A stretch of 64,000 bases of DNA from Lepraria neglecta (lineage: Eukaryota > Ascomycota > Lecanoromycetes > Lecanorales > Stereocaulaceae): assembly GCA_033220425.1 (NCBI GenBank), contig CM065651.1:3782001-3846000 (forward strand). Direction: 5' to 3'. A model generated the notes under the pieces. That model searched no databases. It was not told the origin of the DNA and worked only from the letters and a program-made list of their open reading frames with translations. The position numbers and the translations under genes were made by a program. This document shows, piece after piece, positions 1-8,689 of the stretch. How positions within the stretch are numbered: position 1 is the first letter of the stretch; each line of letters opens with the position of its first letter.

Positions 1-16
1 TCAAATGCAGCATTGA

Positions 17-496
17 AGAAACTGGAGTGCGGGCATAGCACCGTGCTATGAATGTGCCATAGTTTGGAATCACAGGCAAGGACTATGTCAGATTTGTCAC
101 GTTGATGGTGTAAGCTATGACCAGTTTCAGCGAGTTAATAACGGACTCAGTTTTAATCGTGAGCATCTGACTTCTTCATCTTCTGCTCGAGGTCCTCGAC
201 GCTATAGTCCTTCTTTATCTGCTTTGCGACCATGGCTAGAAGTTATGCGCAACGGAGTTGACGATGGGGACCCAGTGACTGTTGATGTGTTGATGACAAG
301 TAGCAAGATGGCCAGGAGACAAAATATAGTCCGGTTCCAAAGTGGACTGGAGTTGAGGGCGTTCTCGCTACATGCGCCTGCTAAAGACCAGAAGGCGAAT
401 CTTTGGGAAGAAGTGTTTCGTGCATCAGAAGTGAGGGCAGGCTTGGATGTGAGGGGGATGGTGACGCCAAGTGAGGTCAACCAGGGAGGGGTTTGA
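17..496 (+). CDS. 3' exon of an unrecognised gene with a CxxC/CxxC(H) motif near its start (partial)
   Basis: The frame is open for 159 codons from just after a stop near position 14 to the stop at 494-496. That is long for chance at this composition. No ATG opens the frame in its first part, so this is probably the last exon of a gene entered from the left. A GCAG at 7-10 could be the acceptor but is not in a convincing phase. The product starts with CYEC, then ten residues, then CQICH, a spacing that could bind a metal. A Ser-rich stretch follows, then a mixed charged region (MARRQ, then WEEVFRASE). The family is not recognised. The gene converges with the minus-strand Myb gene, leaving about 200 bp between the stops. 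A minus-strand alternative frame over 202-480 exists but is shorter and less protein-like. Confidence 0.45.
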   Translation, partial: RNWSAGIAPCYECAIVWNHRQGLCQICHVDGVSYDQFQRVNNGLSFNREHLTSSSSARGPRRYSPSLSALRPWLEVMRNGVDDGDPVTVDVLMTSSKMARRQNIVRFQSGLELRAFSLHAPAKDQKANLWEEVFRASEVRAGLDVRGMVTPSEVNQGGV

Positions 497-695
497 AATT
501 CACTTCGTATTTTGCGGACAGCGCGTTCATGTCACGTGCTCCATTAATCATAATTCCATTTGCACGAGATTTCTCCGCAGCAATGCACTGGGTAGCGAGT
601 GCAGCCTCCTAGTCCTATGCGCCAGCCGTTAAAGGTTGGTCATTTCCTGACCTGGTATCTATCGTGAAAAAATCGTCCATGATAACATCAATTCG

Positions 696-1726
696 TCAAA
701 TCCTCCCTCCGAAATGCTCTTTCGCATACTGCTCGCAAGCCTGAAGAAGTCAGCCATGGCAAGTAGTCAGTCTCTGATGGGTCGTAATGATCTCCTACCT
801 TGGCAGGTTTGCCAACTTTTTGACCAATGACCTTCCACTTGCTAGCCTCGTATTCCTTGATAGCTGCCAATAAAGCTGCGCTCTGTTCCCCACGAATCAG
901 CCTCACCCCCAAAATTGATTTGTTCTATGAAACCTACGTCGTCTTCCGCAAAGTCGGCATAATGCATATCCTGCATGCAATCAGCCTTCTGAAGCACCAT
1001 ATTCTCGTGATGAAGCATACCTTGTACCAATGCTTTTTCACACTTCCTTCTGTCCGATTAGGGAAGGTCTTGATACCACATCAGCAATTCGTCCTATGAT
1101 GAAAGCACTGCAAGTATCCACCTTAGCGATCTCACCCCAACTATTCCCTGCATCCCTCATAATTTTTAGACGCTGCTCTTCAGCTGGAGTCCACGGTGTA
1201 TTCGTCCTGCTCTTTTTTGGTGCCTGCACTGGCGGGGACATTTCACCAGCCTCCTCTCCCTCCTGTCCAGCTCCACTTAAATCTCCGAGTCCAGTCGGAG
1301 ACATTGCTGACATTCCTGACATGCCTAGACTGGGCGCTGCTCCGGGGGCTTTGCGTTTCCTTGAATTTGGCGGGCTAGCTTGGGTTTGTGGTGGGGGTTG
1401 GGGCGCAAGTAGCTGCTGCTGCTGCTGCTGCTGTTGTTGTTGTTGAGGCTGTTGATAACCCGATTGAAGTTGAGGCGGTTGAGGATCATAGGGCGATTGA
1501 GTGTAGTATGCTTGCGGGGGCGGTTGAGGTTGTATCATCGGAGGTGCAGCCGTCGTGGGTTGGGGTCTAACGGGACGTCTTGGGGTGGATGAGGAGCTGC
1601 GCCCACCGAAAATGGTTCCATGTCAGTTGTGAATGAGGTGAGGTGAGCGTCGAGTGAAGCCCGTGAACGCGGCGTGTCAAAACATCCTAAAACAAAAAAG
1701 AACGATGAAGGATTCACTCACGACAT
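696..1726 (-). CDS. Myb/SANT-domain DNA-binding protein, six exons
   Basis: Exons on the minus strand read 1726-1722, 1596-1122, 1068-1021, 970-938, 882-799 and 740-696. Introns have GT...AG ends (donors GTGAGT, GTGGAT, GTATGC, GTAGGT, GTAGGA). Together they give 690 nt, 229 residues plus stop, in one frame. The N-terminal half is Pro/Gln-rich, with a run of 11 Gln, then a basic RKRK stretch. The SANT/Myb repeat begins at TPWTPAEEQRLK, continues through GNSWGEIAK into TFPNRTEGSVKKHWYK, and is followed by a second helical part with SKWKVIGQKVGKPAKACEQ. This conserved pattern is typical of small fungal Myb-like regulators, presumably nuclear. The first exon is only five bases (ATGTC), chosen because the downstream frame has no upstream ATG and the splice gives MSSSSTPRRPVRP. 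If that splice is wrong, translation would start at the Met at 1538. Confidence 0.85.
1412..1446 (-). repeat. CAG/CAA polyglutamine-coding microsatellite
   Basis: On the plus strand this is a run of CTG then TTG triplets. Read on the minus strand inside exon 2 of the Myb/SANT gene it encodes 11 consecutive Gln, with more Gln-Pro around it. The mixture of CAG and CAA limits slippage, but length polymorphism between strains is likely. Confidence 0.9.
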
Positions 1727-2182
1727 GGTAGCGGCGGGATGATTGAAGCGAAGACGGCAGTGTGAGGTCAGACAATTATTGGACAATTGGCGTCATCAAT
1801 GCAACGCGGCGGGTAGTCTGATGTTTCGCGTGATTCGTGAAGGATCTGATGGCAGCTTATCAGACCACCCTGACTAGATCTAATTGTAGCGAAGCATCCA
1901 AAGTGGTCAGTCCATCTTGCCGCGATCAGTATATGCGTTTCGAAGTCGCTGTTTATGTGGCATTGATGAGGGAAGCAAGGTGCTCGAGTCTGGTGTCATG
2001 TCAAGCACGTCTTCTGTTGTCGGTGGGTTAATCACGAGGACGACGAAGTACATCTGCATTGGTGCAAAGACAGGCAAGTTACAAGTATCGAAGTAGTTTA
2101 CCAATGGCAGCGAGTTGCCCCTTTAGGTGCACCTCACCAGAAGCAGAGTGCGGGGTCAGGCCCCAACGTTCATAGCCACTCG
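1727..2182. other. Upstream region of the Myb/SANT gene
   Basis: There is no convincing gene here. Short ORFs on both strands (1837-2031 plus, 1907-2104 minus) overlap and show no recognisable protein character. The part next to 1726 presumably holds the 5' UTR and promoter of the Myb/SANT gene. No TATA box or clear operator-like repeat stands out. Confidence 0.4.
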
Positions 2183-2545
2183 TCATCGCTGATCGGCACC
2201 GCTGGCCGAAGACATCGCGCAGGGCATTGCCACTGTTGGCAGGTCTGATCGGTCGTAAGGGCTATCATCATCATGCGACATGGAGCCTCGGGAGCATCTG
2301 CTCCTGAGCGCCTCAATTGCTTGGTTGTGGCTGAAAGGCAGACTTGGTTGTGTGTCGATGGTACTTTGTGGGTACATTGATGGATTGACGTTGGCTTGCT
2401 CCTTCCTTCCGGCTGCGTCGGCCTGCTCCTTCCTAAGCGAGATCTGCCCACTACGCTCCAGGCCAGATGGCTCTCTCCTAACTTTACCACACTCTTGCGA
2501 GCACATCTTCGTCAATATGTCTTGCTCGGGCATACGTACCTGCAT
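2183..2545 (-). CDS. Unrecognised ORF, 120 residues
   Basis: This is a continuous minus-strand ORF. The product is hydrophilic, rich in Ser, Gln, Arg and Glu, with a short internal echo (RKEQADAAG then RKEQANVN). There is no signal peptide, membrane segment or known motif. The overlapping plus-strand ORF 2280-2615 is Leu/Ser/Cys-rich and looks like its antisense shadow. The first codons include GTACGT, a good donor sequence just after ATGCAG, so the true gene may be spliced here and the start may differ. It could be a genuine small gene, an exon, or noise. It lies head-to-tail upstream of the Myb/SANT gene. Confidence 0.25.
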   Translation of the reverse strand: MQVRMPEQDILTKMCSQECGKVRREPSGLERSGQISLRKEQADAAGRKEQANVNPSMYPQSTIDTQPSLPFSHNQAIEALRSRCSRGSMSHDDDSPYDRSDLPTVAMPCAMSSASGADQR

Positions 2546-3841
2546 CGCAATGATGCTCGATTTAACTGCGTCTAAGCGTTATTCTGACACTGAATCAAGC
2601 TCATCTTGCTTTTGAATTTGTTTCGAGCCCGGCAGAACCACTGTTACACATCAGAAACCTAACCTGCGCGGCCCATAGGGCCCGTTCCCCTGGGCACCCC
2701 TGGCTGCTTTGATAATTGTGACCAAGCTGAAACGCAACTGCAACAAATCATACCGTTGGTATAGTTTCAACACTTTGGATGGCGCTTGCAGACACCACCG
2801 CTTACGATTCGCCTCTGCATCGCCTGTTCTACCAATTTCTGAGGCTCTCGTCCCCTAATCGTCAGCGTTAATCAAATTTGAATTCAGATCAGACCTCCAA
2901 CCTTCTCACCACGTTGGTGCCAACTCAAAGTAATAATAACAACGCAGGTATGGCAAAGCGCACCTTCTGCTACTTTTTCCATTATTGCTCTGTTCTATTA
3001 CGTATTTTCCCTGTCAGTCTCTCAGCCAATTGCAGCCGTTCGCAAGTATGCTCTTATTCGGCTAAGTGAGAAATTCTCCTTCAAACACGGCACGGCACCT
3101 CGCTTAAACACTATCTTGGGGGACCTCTGGGCTGTTTCGCAGCATTACTATTTCGCAATTGGTCAATTCCTCCCTAGTGCCCATTCCGGGACCCTACTTC
3201 ATAATCCCCTTAAGTACTGCTCTACGCCGCAACAAAGTGCGTGCGCTTGCAGATACACCTATTGTATGCTGAACGTGGCATTTGAACGTAAGCCTTGGCA
3301 TATGAGTCCCACCTCCTCGTAGCTTTGGAACAGTTCGCGCCCCCAACACCATTGGAATGTCCTAACCTCCTAACCTCCCAAGGAACATCTTGCGCGGTCC
3401 AAAACTTTTGACCACTACTCAACGTTGGAAATGGGAGCAGCTACTACGCCATTACTACCTCCTACACTAAAAGAAACGTCTAAAAAGATCTTCAAGTCAA
3501 GGCTTATAGATAGCAGTCCGGATCACTTCTGCCATCAATTATTATACACCATCACCGCTGGAAATTCGGTGCTCAATACGCTTAACGATCTAATAATCCA
3601 CTCGTTCTAGTCCCACTGGTTGGGCTGTTTGCAACATTAGATATTTATCCTTTCTCACTTGGCATAATTCCAGCTTGAAGATCCGAGACGCCTGCCTTTC
3701 AGCCTGGCGAGAACCTAGATATTATCAAGCTCCGAAGCGCTCCAACCTCTCTTCCGCAAACAAATCTTTTGAGTTATCCCGCCATTATCCTTAGAACATC
3801 ATATTCATCATCGCATTCAACATCACGAAGCAAACGTCGCC
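2546..3841. other. Intergenic region upstream of the second Myb gene, with small ORFs
   Basis: No recognised gene. A 30-codon ORF starts at 2779 (product begins MALADTTAYDS) and ends at 2871. Directly after it an open stretch reads SDQTSNLLTTLVPTQSNNNN up to a possible GTATGG donor near 2948. These could be exons of an unannotated short gene or upstream ORFs. ORFs at 3116-3322 and 3425-3610 show no family character. The last 200 bases presumably hold the promoter and 5' UTR of the gene starting at 3842. Confidence 0.35.
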
Positions 3842-4851
3842 ATGGCATACGCACCAACGCAGAACCCTGTAATGGTCAAATCATCGCCGGCAGCGGACAG
3901 GCAGACACTTGGGACTCCAGCAGTGCACCGACATCGAAAGACTGTCTCCACCGGTGGAGGCAGAGCTTGGTCTGACGCTGAGGTATGTATTCCTCAGAGC
4001 TTAAACAGGACGAGCTTTCATTGACAATATAATAGGAGGCATATCTTATTGAGACGCGGGAGCACAAGATGCCCTACAAGCACATTGCCGCTCAGCTCAA
4101 GAAGACTGAATTAGCTTGTCGCCTGCACTATCACCAGCTTTCTTTCGGTAGCAAAGCCCGCCGACAGGCGTCAGTGTCTTCCTATAGTTCTATGGAACGA
4201 GCCTCAGCTCCCCCACCCGAGAAGAGGAGACACGAGACTCCACAACCCCAACGACGTCTACCATCCTTCTCTCCTCCAGCTAGTCCACCTCAGAACATGG
4301 AGTACAGCACAACCGACACATCAAAGACACCCAACAGCCACAAGCCAATCCTCCCCAAACCCACACCCAGTGGCCACCAACGAACCCAAGAAACTCAGTC
4401 ACTACGTCTAATCACCGAGGACATGGATCGTTACCCCGAGCGACAAGATGTTGATATGGCAAGGCTGGATCGCATCTACGAGGCTCATCGACTACATTTC
4501 TGGTCTACAATTGCGCGCAGCTATGGCTGCAACTTGTCGCCGGCGACATTAGAAGAGGCTTGGTGTCGAGTACACGGTATGTCTGGCTCGAAATTCCCAC
4601 CGACTCCTCGTGGCAGTCCTCAAAGCACCCAAGCTCCACCATCCATTCTTAGCACCGCTGCTCCTCACAGTGCTGTAACGGACTCAGGGAAGGGATTCAC
4701 ACCCATCAACACGACTGAATGGTCAATACCTAAGCCCACAGTGACACGGAGCAATTCATTTTCAGTCTCCTCGTTGCTCACTGATGACAAGGAAATCAGA
4801 AGAAGCCCGAGCGGAGAGAAAAAGCTGCAGGACGTTGACATGGCGAGTTGA
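3842..4851 (+). CDS. Myb-like (SANT/HTH) DNA-binding protein, two exons
   Basis: Exon 1 is 3842-3982 and exon 2 is 4036-4851. The 53-nt intron has a GTATGT donor and an AATAG acceptor. The product is 318 residues. Near residue 40 the Myb-like helix-turn-helix begins with GGGRAWSDAE and continues across the junction as EAYLIETREHKMPYKHIAAQ, then LKKTELACRLHYHQLSFGSK. This is a conserved fungal SANT-type arrangement in which the LACRLHYHQL helix is the likely DNA-reading helix. The remainder is low-complexity Pro/Ser/Thr-rich, consistent with an activation or interaction region, with a short ordered-looking part around DRIYEAHRLHFWSTIARSYG. The start at 3842 is supported by the protein-like N-terminus (MAYAPTQNPVMVKSS). 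A nuclear transcription regulator is the natural inference. No target is visible. Confidence 0.85.
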
Positions 4852-5591
4852 GGGAGGCATAAATGTGGCCTCATGACTCGATAATATAGCTTATCAGCAC
4901 CGAGTCTTTTACGACAAAATTCTTTTCCTATGGATGGTTCACATTGAATTTACGATCATGCTGTGCCTATGATCACGATTGAGTCTGTCTCTACGGAGAA
5001 TGTATTGTCTAATCCTGTCATTCAGCGCGGGAGCCCACGGTCCTTACACTCCATAGTCTATAGCCTATATGAGCGTCCGTATTTTGCTCTTAGAAAAGCG
5101 TGGAAATGCCAAAGAACACGAAATGTCGAACAATTATCTCCCAGAATCCTGCCAAACTATGAGCATGAGAAAGGAGGCTCGCAGCTCACGAGCTCAAAAC
5201 CGATTGCGAGATCAACAGGCGTCCTCCGATGCATCGCAATCTACCTCACACCCATCGAGCGCTTCGTTCCGACATCTCAGAGCTCCAATAAAGGGTTAGA
5301 CGGTATACAGGCAAACAGGAAGGGCCGATCCAGCGCGGAGCCAAGGAATCGCGCTGGTTTTCATCTTTTTAGGGGTCGAATTCTGAAACGAACTTCAGAA
5401 GAGTTTCAGGATTACTGAGCCTCCACAGACAGTATCAAACTTCAAACTTCTATACCAACTCCACGGGGCATAATTCTTAGCTGTCGTGAAGCTTTTCTTA
5501 GACGGAGTTACACCTGTCGAAACGTAATGGTATTCTGGAACGCCAACGACTTTCGGAAGCAGCAAACTTAGGAGCCTGAGTCCTTGGGGCT
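4852..5591. other. 3' flank of the second Myb gene, no convincing gene
   Basis: The first part (4852 to about 4960) is the likely 3' UTR. Overlapping plus-strand ORFs at 4963-5418 (151 residues) and 5069-5299 (76 residues) compete in different frames, and neither has a recognisable domain. The longer one is Arg/Ser-rich with no compositional sign of selection. I see no RNA gene or repeat. Confidence 0.35.
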
Positions 5592-5876
5592 ATGTGTGAG
5601 GAAGTTTCTGAGGAAGTTATACACATTGCGAAATGTAACATCATGACAATGTGGCACGCCAACGCCTCGTTGAAGCTCCGGAGTCTGGACAGCTGCGACG
5701 AGACTCTTCTCCCTGGAGTTTGGGACTCGACTCCCGAAGTGTGGGTGCGCCTTGAGGACCGTGCTAGGCTCAACTCGCTGGGCTACATGGCACTAGACAT
5801 ATCAAGTTTTACCGGATGGAGCGCTGATTGCGAGAGTGGTGCTCCGTCAGTTTCTTTGATGGTTCGAGATGCCTAG
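5592..5876 (+). CDS. Unrecognised small ORF, 94 residues
   Basis: The product begins MCEEVSEEVIHIAKCNIMT and contains LPGVWDSTPEVWVRLEDRAR, which reads like a real acidic soluble protein. There is no signal peptide or membrane segment. The minus-strand ORF over the same bases (5498-5773) is Ser/Arg-rich and looks like its shadow. No neighbour forms an obvious unit with it. It could be a short gene, one exon, or a relic like those further right. Confidence 0.28.
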   Translation: MCEEVSEEVIHIAKCNIMTMWHANASLKLRSLDSCDETLLPGVWDSTPEVWVRLEDRARLNSLGYMALDISSFTGWSADCESGAPSVSLMVRDA

Positions 5877-6036
5877 ACCTTGGGAGTCTTGGGGCTGGAA
5901 GTCAGATTATGACTCGGCGGACGCGGAAACATGAGTAGAGGTGCAGGCGTGGTGTGTGAGATGAGTGTATCATAGAGTAGATAACAATTACAACATGCTT
6001 CACCATTGCTTCGAAGTTGTGAAGACGTGCGATGCT

Positions 6037-6079
6037 GAGGCCGTTTTTGAAGCCGTTTTTGAAGCCGTTTTTGAGGCCG
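6037..6079. repeat. 12-bp tandem repeat, about 3.6 copies
   Basis: The unit is GARGCCGTTTTT, repeated perfectly apart from one A/G position. On the minus strand it would encode a Lys-Arg-Leu-Gln repeat, but the ORF containing it (5873-6082) is short and otherwise unremarkable. It is probably a non-coding microsatellite. Confidence 0.85.
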
Positions 6080-7079
6080 CAACGTGGTGAACTAGTTGCA
6101 TAGATGTCCCTGAATCACTGTCTCTCTCAATCAGTCCTCGTAGTCCTGCTCTCTCATGCGCACTGCTACGAGCAAGGAAGATAGAAAAGCCTTTTATCCA
6201 ATTTCTTCGATTTGTGGTAAATCTCCTTTTCTACATGGAAGAATACGAGCGCGATGGCACTCGTCATGTGCTCGTCGATATGAGAGCTCTCAAAGCACCC
6301 TTTCCCACCTGAAGAATCCCCTCGTCTGCCCTCTGCCCTCTTGCTGATGGCCTCTCCTCGCACCGCTTGGCCAGTTCGATCAACCACGTTGGCGCTCTTT
6401 CGCAAAGCTATCCAAAGGGACACAGTGATCATTGAGCGAGGACTGCCATGGCCGCTCCTAGGGCAGCTACGCTATCTTAACATGCCATACATACTATACC
6501 TTACTACTACCTACCGTCTCCATTACATGACCACGGCCACCTTGTTTCCGAAGGCCTCCTGGAGGAGTTTTGGTTGCCGAGTCGAGGCTGCCGCGAGGTC
6601 CTCGACCATGACATCTACGATGCTCTCACAGATTACACAACAACCCTCGTTGACACATTCCACTTTCATTCACATGGCATTTACTACTTCTAAAATACTA
6701 CGAGAAGCCCTTGTGGCTACAAATAAGAGAAATATACATGGAAGAAAGGAGAAAGAGAAAACGTGAAGGCCATCTACATTTGCTCGAGAAAGGCTGTGTC
6801 CGTGGAGGATTTCCAACTCTTCTTCACAGCTGTGGAGATCTTGACGGAACTCTGGCGCTGTCTGCGATGGTGGTGATGGAGCTCGCAAAATTTCTACATT
6901 GCCTTTAGGAGAATAGGGTCGAGGACGGGTTTTCTCCAAGAAGGATGTTCATTCGTGATTCACTCCACACAGATATGGTGCTCTCTGCGACAAATTACTA
7001 GGTGCCCTACATTTGTCAAGCGAAAAGGTGTCGTTGTGGATCAGGTACTGTTTGTCCTACCAGACGCACTTTCCCACAA
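6080..7079. other. No convincing gene; one coding-like open stretch
   Basis: A plus-strand ORF at 6341-6766 has no family character. A different plus frame, open from about 6482 to 6691 without an ATG, is more protein-like (LLEEFWLPSRGC, then LDHDIYDALTDY). It may be a relic exon. Beyond that I see nothing definable. Confidence 0.3.
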
Positions 7080-7361
7080 AAATCGAACACACAAGCTAAC
7101 AGCGCACTGAAGTACAACTGCTAAACACTATTACCATCCTCTATCTCACTGCCAACATTTGTGCACGCTTCCTCCCTCTGGCCCCAGGGACGTTGTAATA
7201 CTGTGCCGCCCAACTCTTGCAAACTCAAGCGATCAGGCCTCCCAAGCGGCAACGACAACGTCAATTCAGACGACAATGCTCCTTCACCGGGCGGCAACAC
7301 TATAGAGTGGGTTCGTAGCATGATGTTTAGGCTGCTTAGAGCAGTGGAGAGTGTTGGGTAG
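7080..7361 (+). pseudogene. Possible decayed coding tract
   Basis: A plus frame from about 7080 to the stop at 7359-7361 is coding-like (KLKRSGLPSGNDNVNSDDNA, then NTIEWVRSMMFRLLRAVESV) but contains one internal stop. The stop is TAA and could come from CAA by a C-to-T change. The ATG-started part alone is only 66 residues. No family is recognised. The antisense ORF at 7121-7366 is an alternative. Confidence 0.22.
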
Positions 7362-7657
7362 CGCAAGGATGTTACAAGGCAAGCCTAGCATCCTTGGGAC
7401 GCGACTCTAGCTGTATCCCGGAATCCCGTCTTTGACTTGCACGTCACGGCATAGCCTTGAGCTATTAAACTTCGAAGCTCGACTGAGCTCCCTGGAAAAT
7501 AGAGATCGCGCTTAAAGATCTGCTTAAAAGGCAACCGGTACCACTGCGATAGCCCCCGGTCTCATTTGTGTGCTGTCTTTATCTCACGGAGCTTCTAGAT
7601 GTGGGAGCAACAATGACATGCCGGGCGATTACGTCGCTGGCGAGCTGGTGATGAGTT

Positions 7658-7852
7658 TTGGTTGCAGTGGCGAAAATAGCTTCTCAATGGGAACCAGAGT
7701 GGAATGAGGACAGTGCTGATGAAGACAGAGAACATCAAAGTCATGAATCTATGTATGTTTTCGTCTTTAGAGACGGGAAAAGCTATGCTTGGGTGTACTT
7801 TACAGAGCGCTGTCACAGCATTTTCGCTCCTCTGCATGAGAGAGAACTTTGA
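7658..7852 (+). CDS. Unrecognised coding-like ORF lacking a proper start, 64 residues
   Basis: The frame reads AKIASQWEPEWNEDSADEDR, then SMYVFVFRDGKSYAWVYFTE and ends HEREL. It is rich in Trp, Tyr and Phe with acidic residues, unlike a chance ORF. The first codon here is TTG and two stops lie directly upstream, so the frame is either an exon with a missing 5' partner or part of a decayed gene. No domain recognised. Confidence 0.28.
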   Translation: MVAVAKIASQWEPEWNEDSADEDREHQSHESMYVFVFRDGKSYAWVYFTERCHSIFAPLHEREL

Positions 7853-7856
7853 AAAC

Positions 7857-8027
7857 AGCGACTTTCCTGCTGTGACTTACCAATGCTCATTCGTGACTTG
7901 AATTCACAATGAGCTGTCGAAGCAAGTTTGCACCACTCAGGTTCTCCTCGTCTTCCTACAAAGGGACTTTTAGACAGCGAAGTACCTGCTGGGAGTGGTA
8001 AATGCTCGTTTGGCGGACTAGAACACA
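7857..8027. repeat. Diverged direct duplication of about 50 bp
   Basis: Positions 7857-7908 and 7977-8027 align with a few gaps. They share CCTGCTG, AATGCTC and the ends AGCGA and ACACA, with a spacing of about 120 bp. A looser match to GTTCATTCGTGATTCACTCC near 6950 may be a third member. The relationship is visible by eye but old. Confidence 0.45.
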
Positions 8028-8063
8028 CCTAGCTTGGACAAATCACAAGGTCAAGTCGAAGGC

Positions 8064-8641
8064 GCAAAGACTAAGCCCACTCGCTCATTCTGGTGACTGA
8101 GAATGCCATAGACGCAGCCTCCAACACGTAGATTTTAGTTCTGTTTGAGGTTTTCAAACGTCAAAGTCTGGAAGCATGAGTCCATCTTTGTCGAAGATCT
8201 TCTGCAGCTCCAAGGCGAGGCGGTGTAAGCCATGACTACCTGCCCCTCAACACCATTCCAGCGACCCAAGGAATCAACTTGAAACCTTTTTCACTCCAGG
8301 AGGCTTTTCTCTGACATGTATCAGGTTTGCCATGCAAGTGGTTAGAGTTTTAGTCTCCTCGGTGTCGAGTCTTATCCCTGTTTACATGTTAGTTTCTTTC
8401 TCCAGATACCCATTATGCTCTTAGCATTTCGCCAAGTCAATGCTGACAGCAAAGAGTGTTGCAAGCTCATGAACGCCATGGACCGGAACGGCGCTCTAGG
8501 GTCAAACACATCCTCATAGCTTGCTGCTTAAGTGCTCTGGCCATTTCTGATCGCCGCGGATGCTTTCTTAGCGTCGCCCATGACCTGGTGGTGTGATACA
8601 CCTGAATTCGGGTCTTCATTGGCTACCGGCTCAGACGCCAT
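8064..8641 (-). pseudogene. Decayed minus-strand gene, family unknown
   Basis: An ATG at 8641 opens a protein-like frame (MASEPVANEDPNSGVSHHQV, later DVFDPRAPFRSMAFMSLQHS) that runs to 8372 with one internal stop. A second frame downstream is also coding-like (TEETKTLTTCMANLIHVREK, later HGLHRLALELQKIFDKDGLM). The two could be joined by an intron of about 32 nt (GTATCT donor, CTAAC, ACAG acceptor), which is short for a fungal intron. The stops are mostly of the kind a C-to-T change makes. No family recognised. An inactivated host gene next to the transposon block is the simplest reading. Confidence 0.4.
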
Positions 8642-8689
8642 GCAGTAGTTTGGAAGACTTGGTCATGGGCTAACAGCCCTCCTAGAGGG

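Noticed and set aside
2280-2615. 111-residue plus-strand ORF
   Set aside because: Leu/Ser/Cys-rich product opposite a more plausible hydrophilic minus-strand ORF. Taken as a shadow.
4963-5418. 151-residue plus-strand ORF
   Set aside because: No domain, competing frames over the same bases, and no splice or start context. Described only as intergenic.
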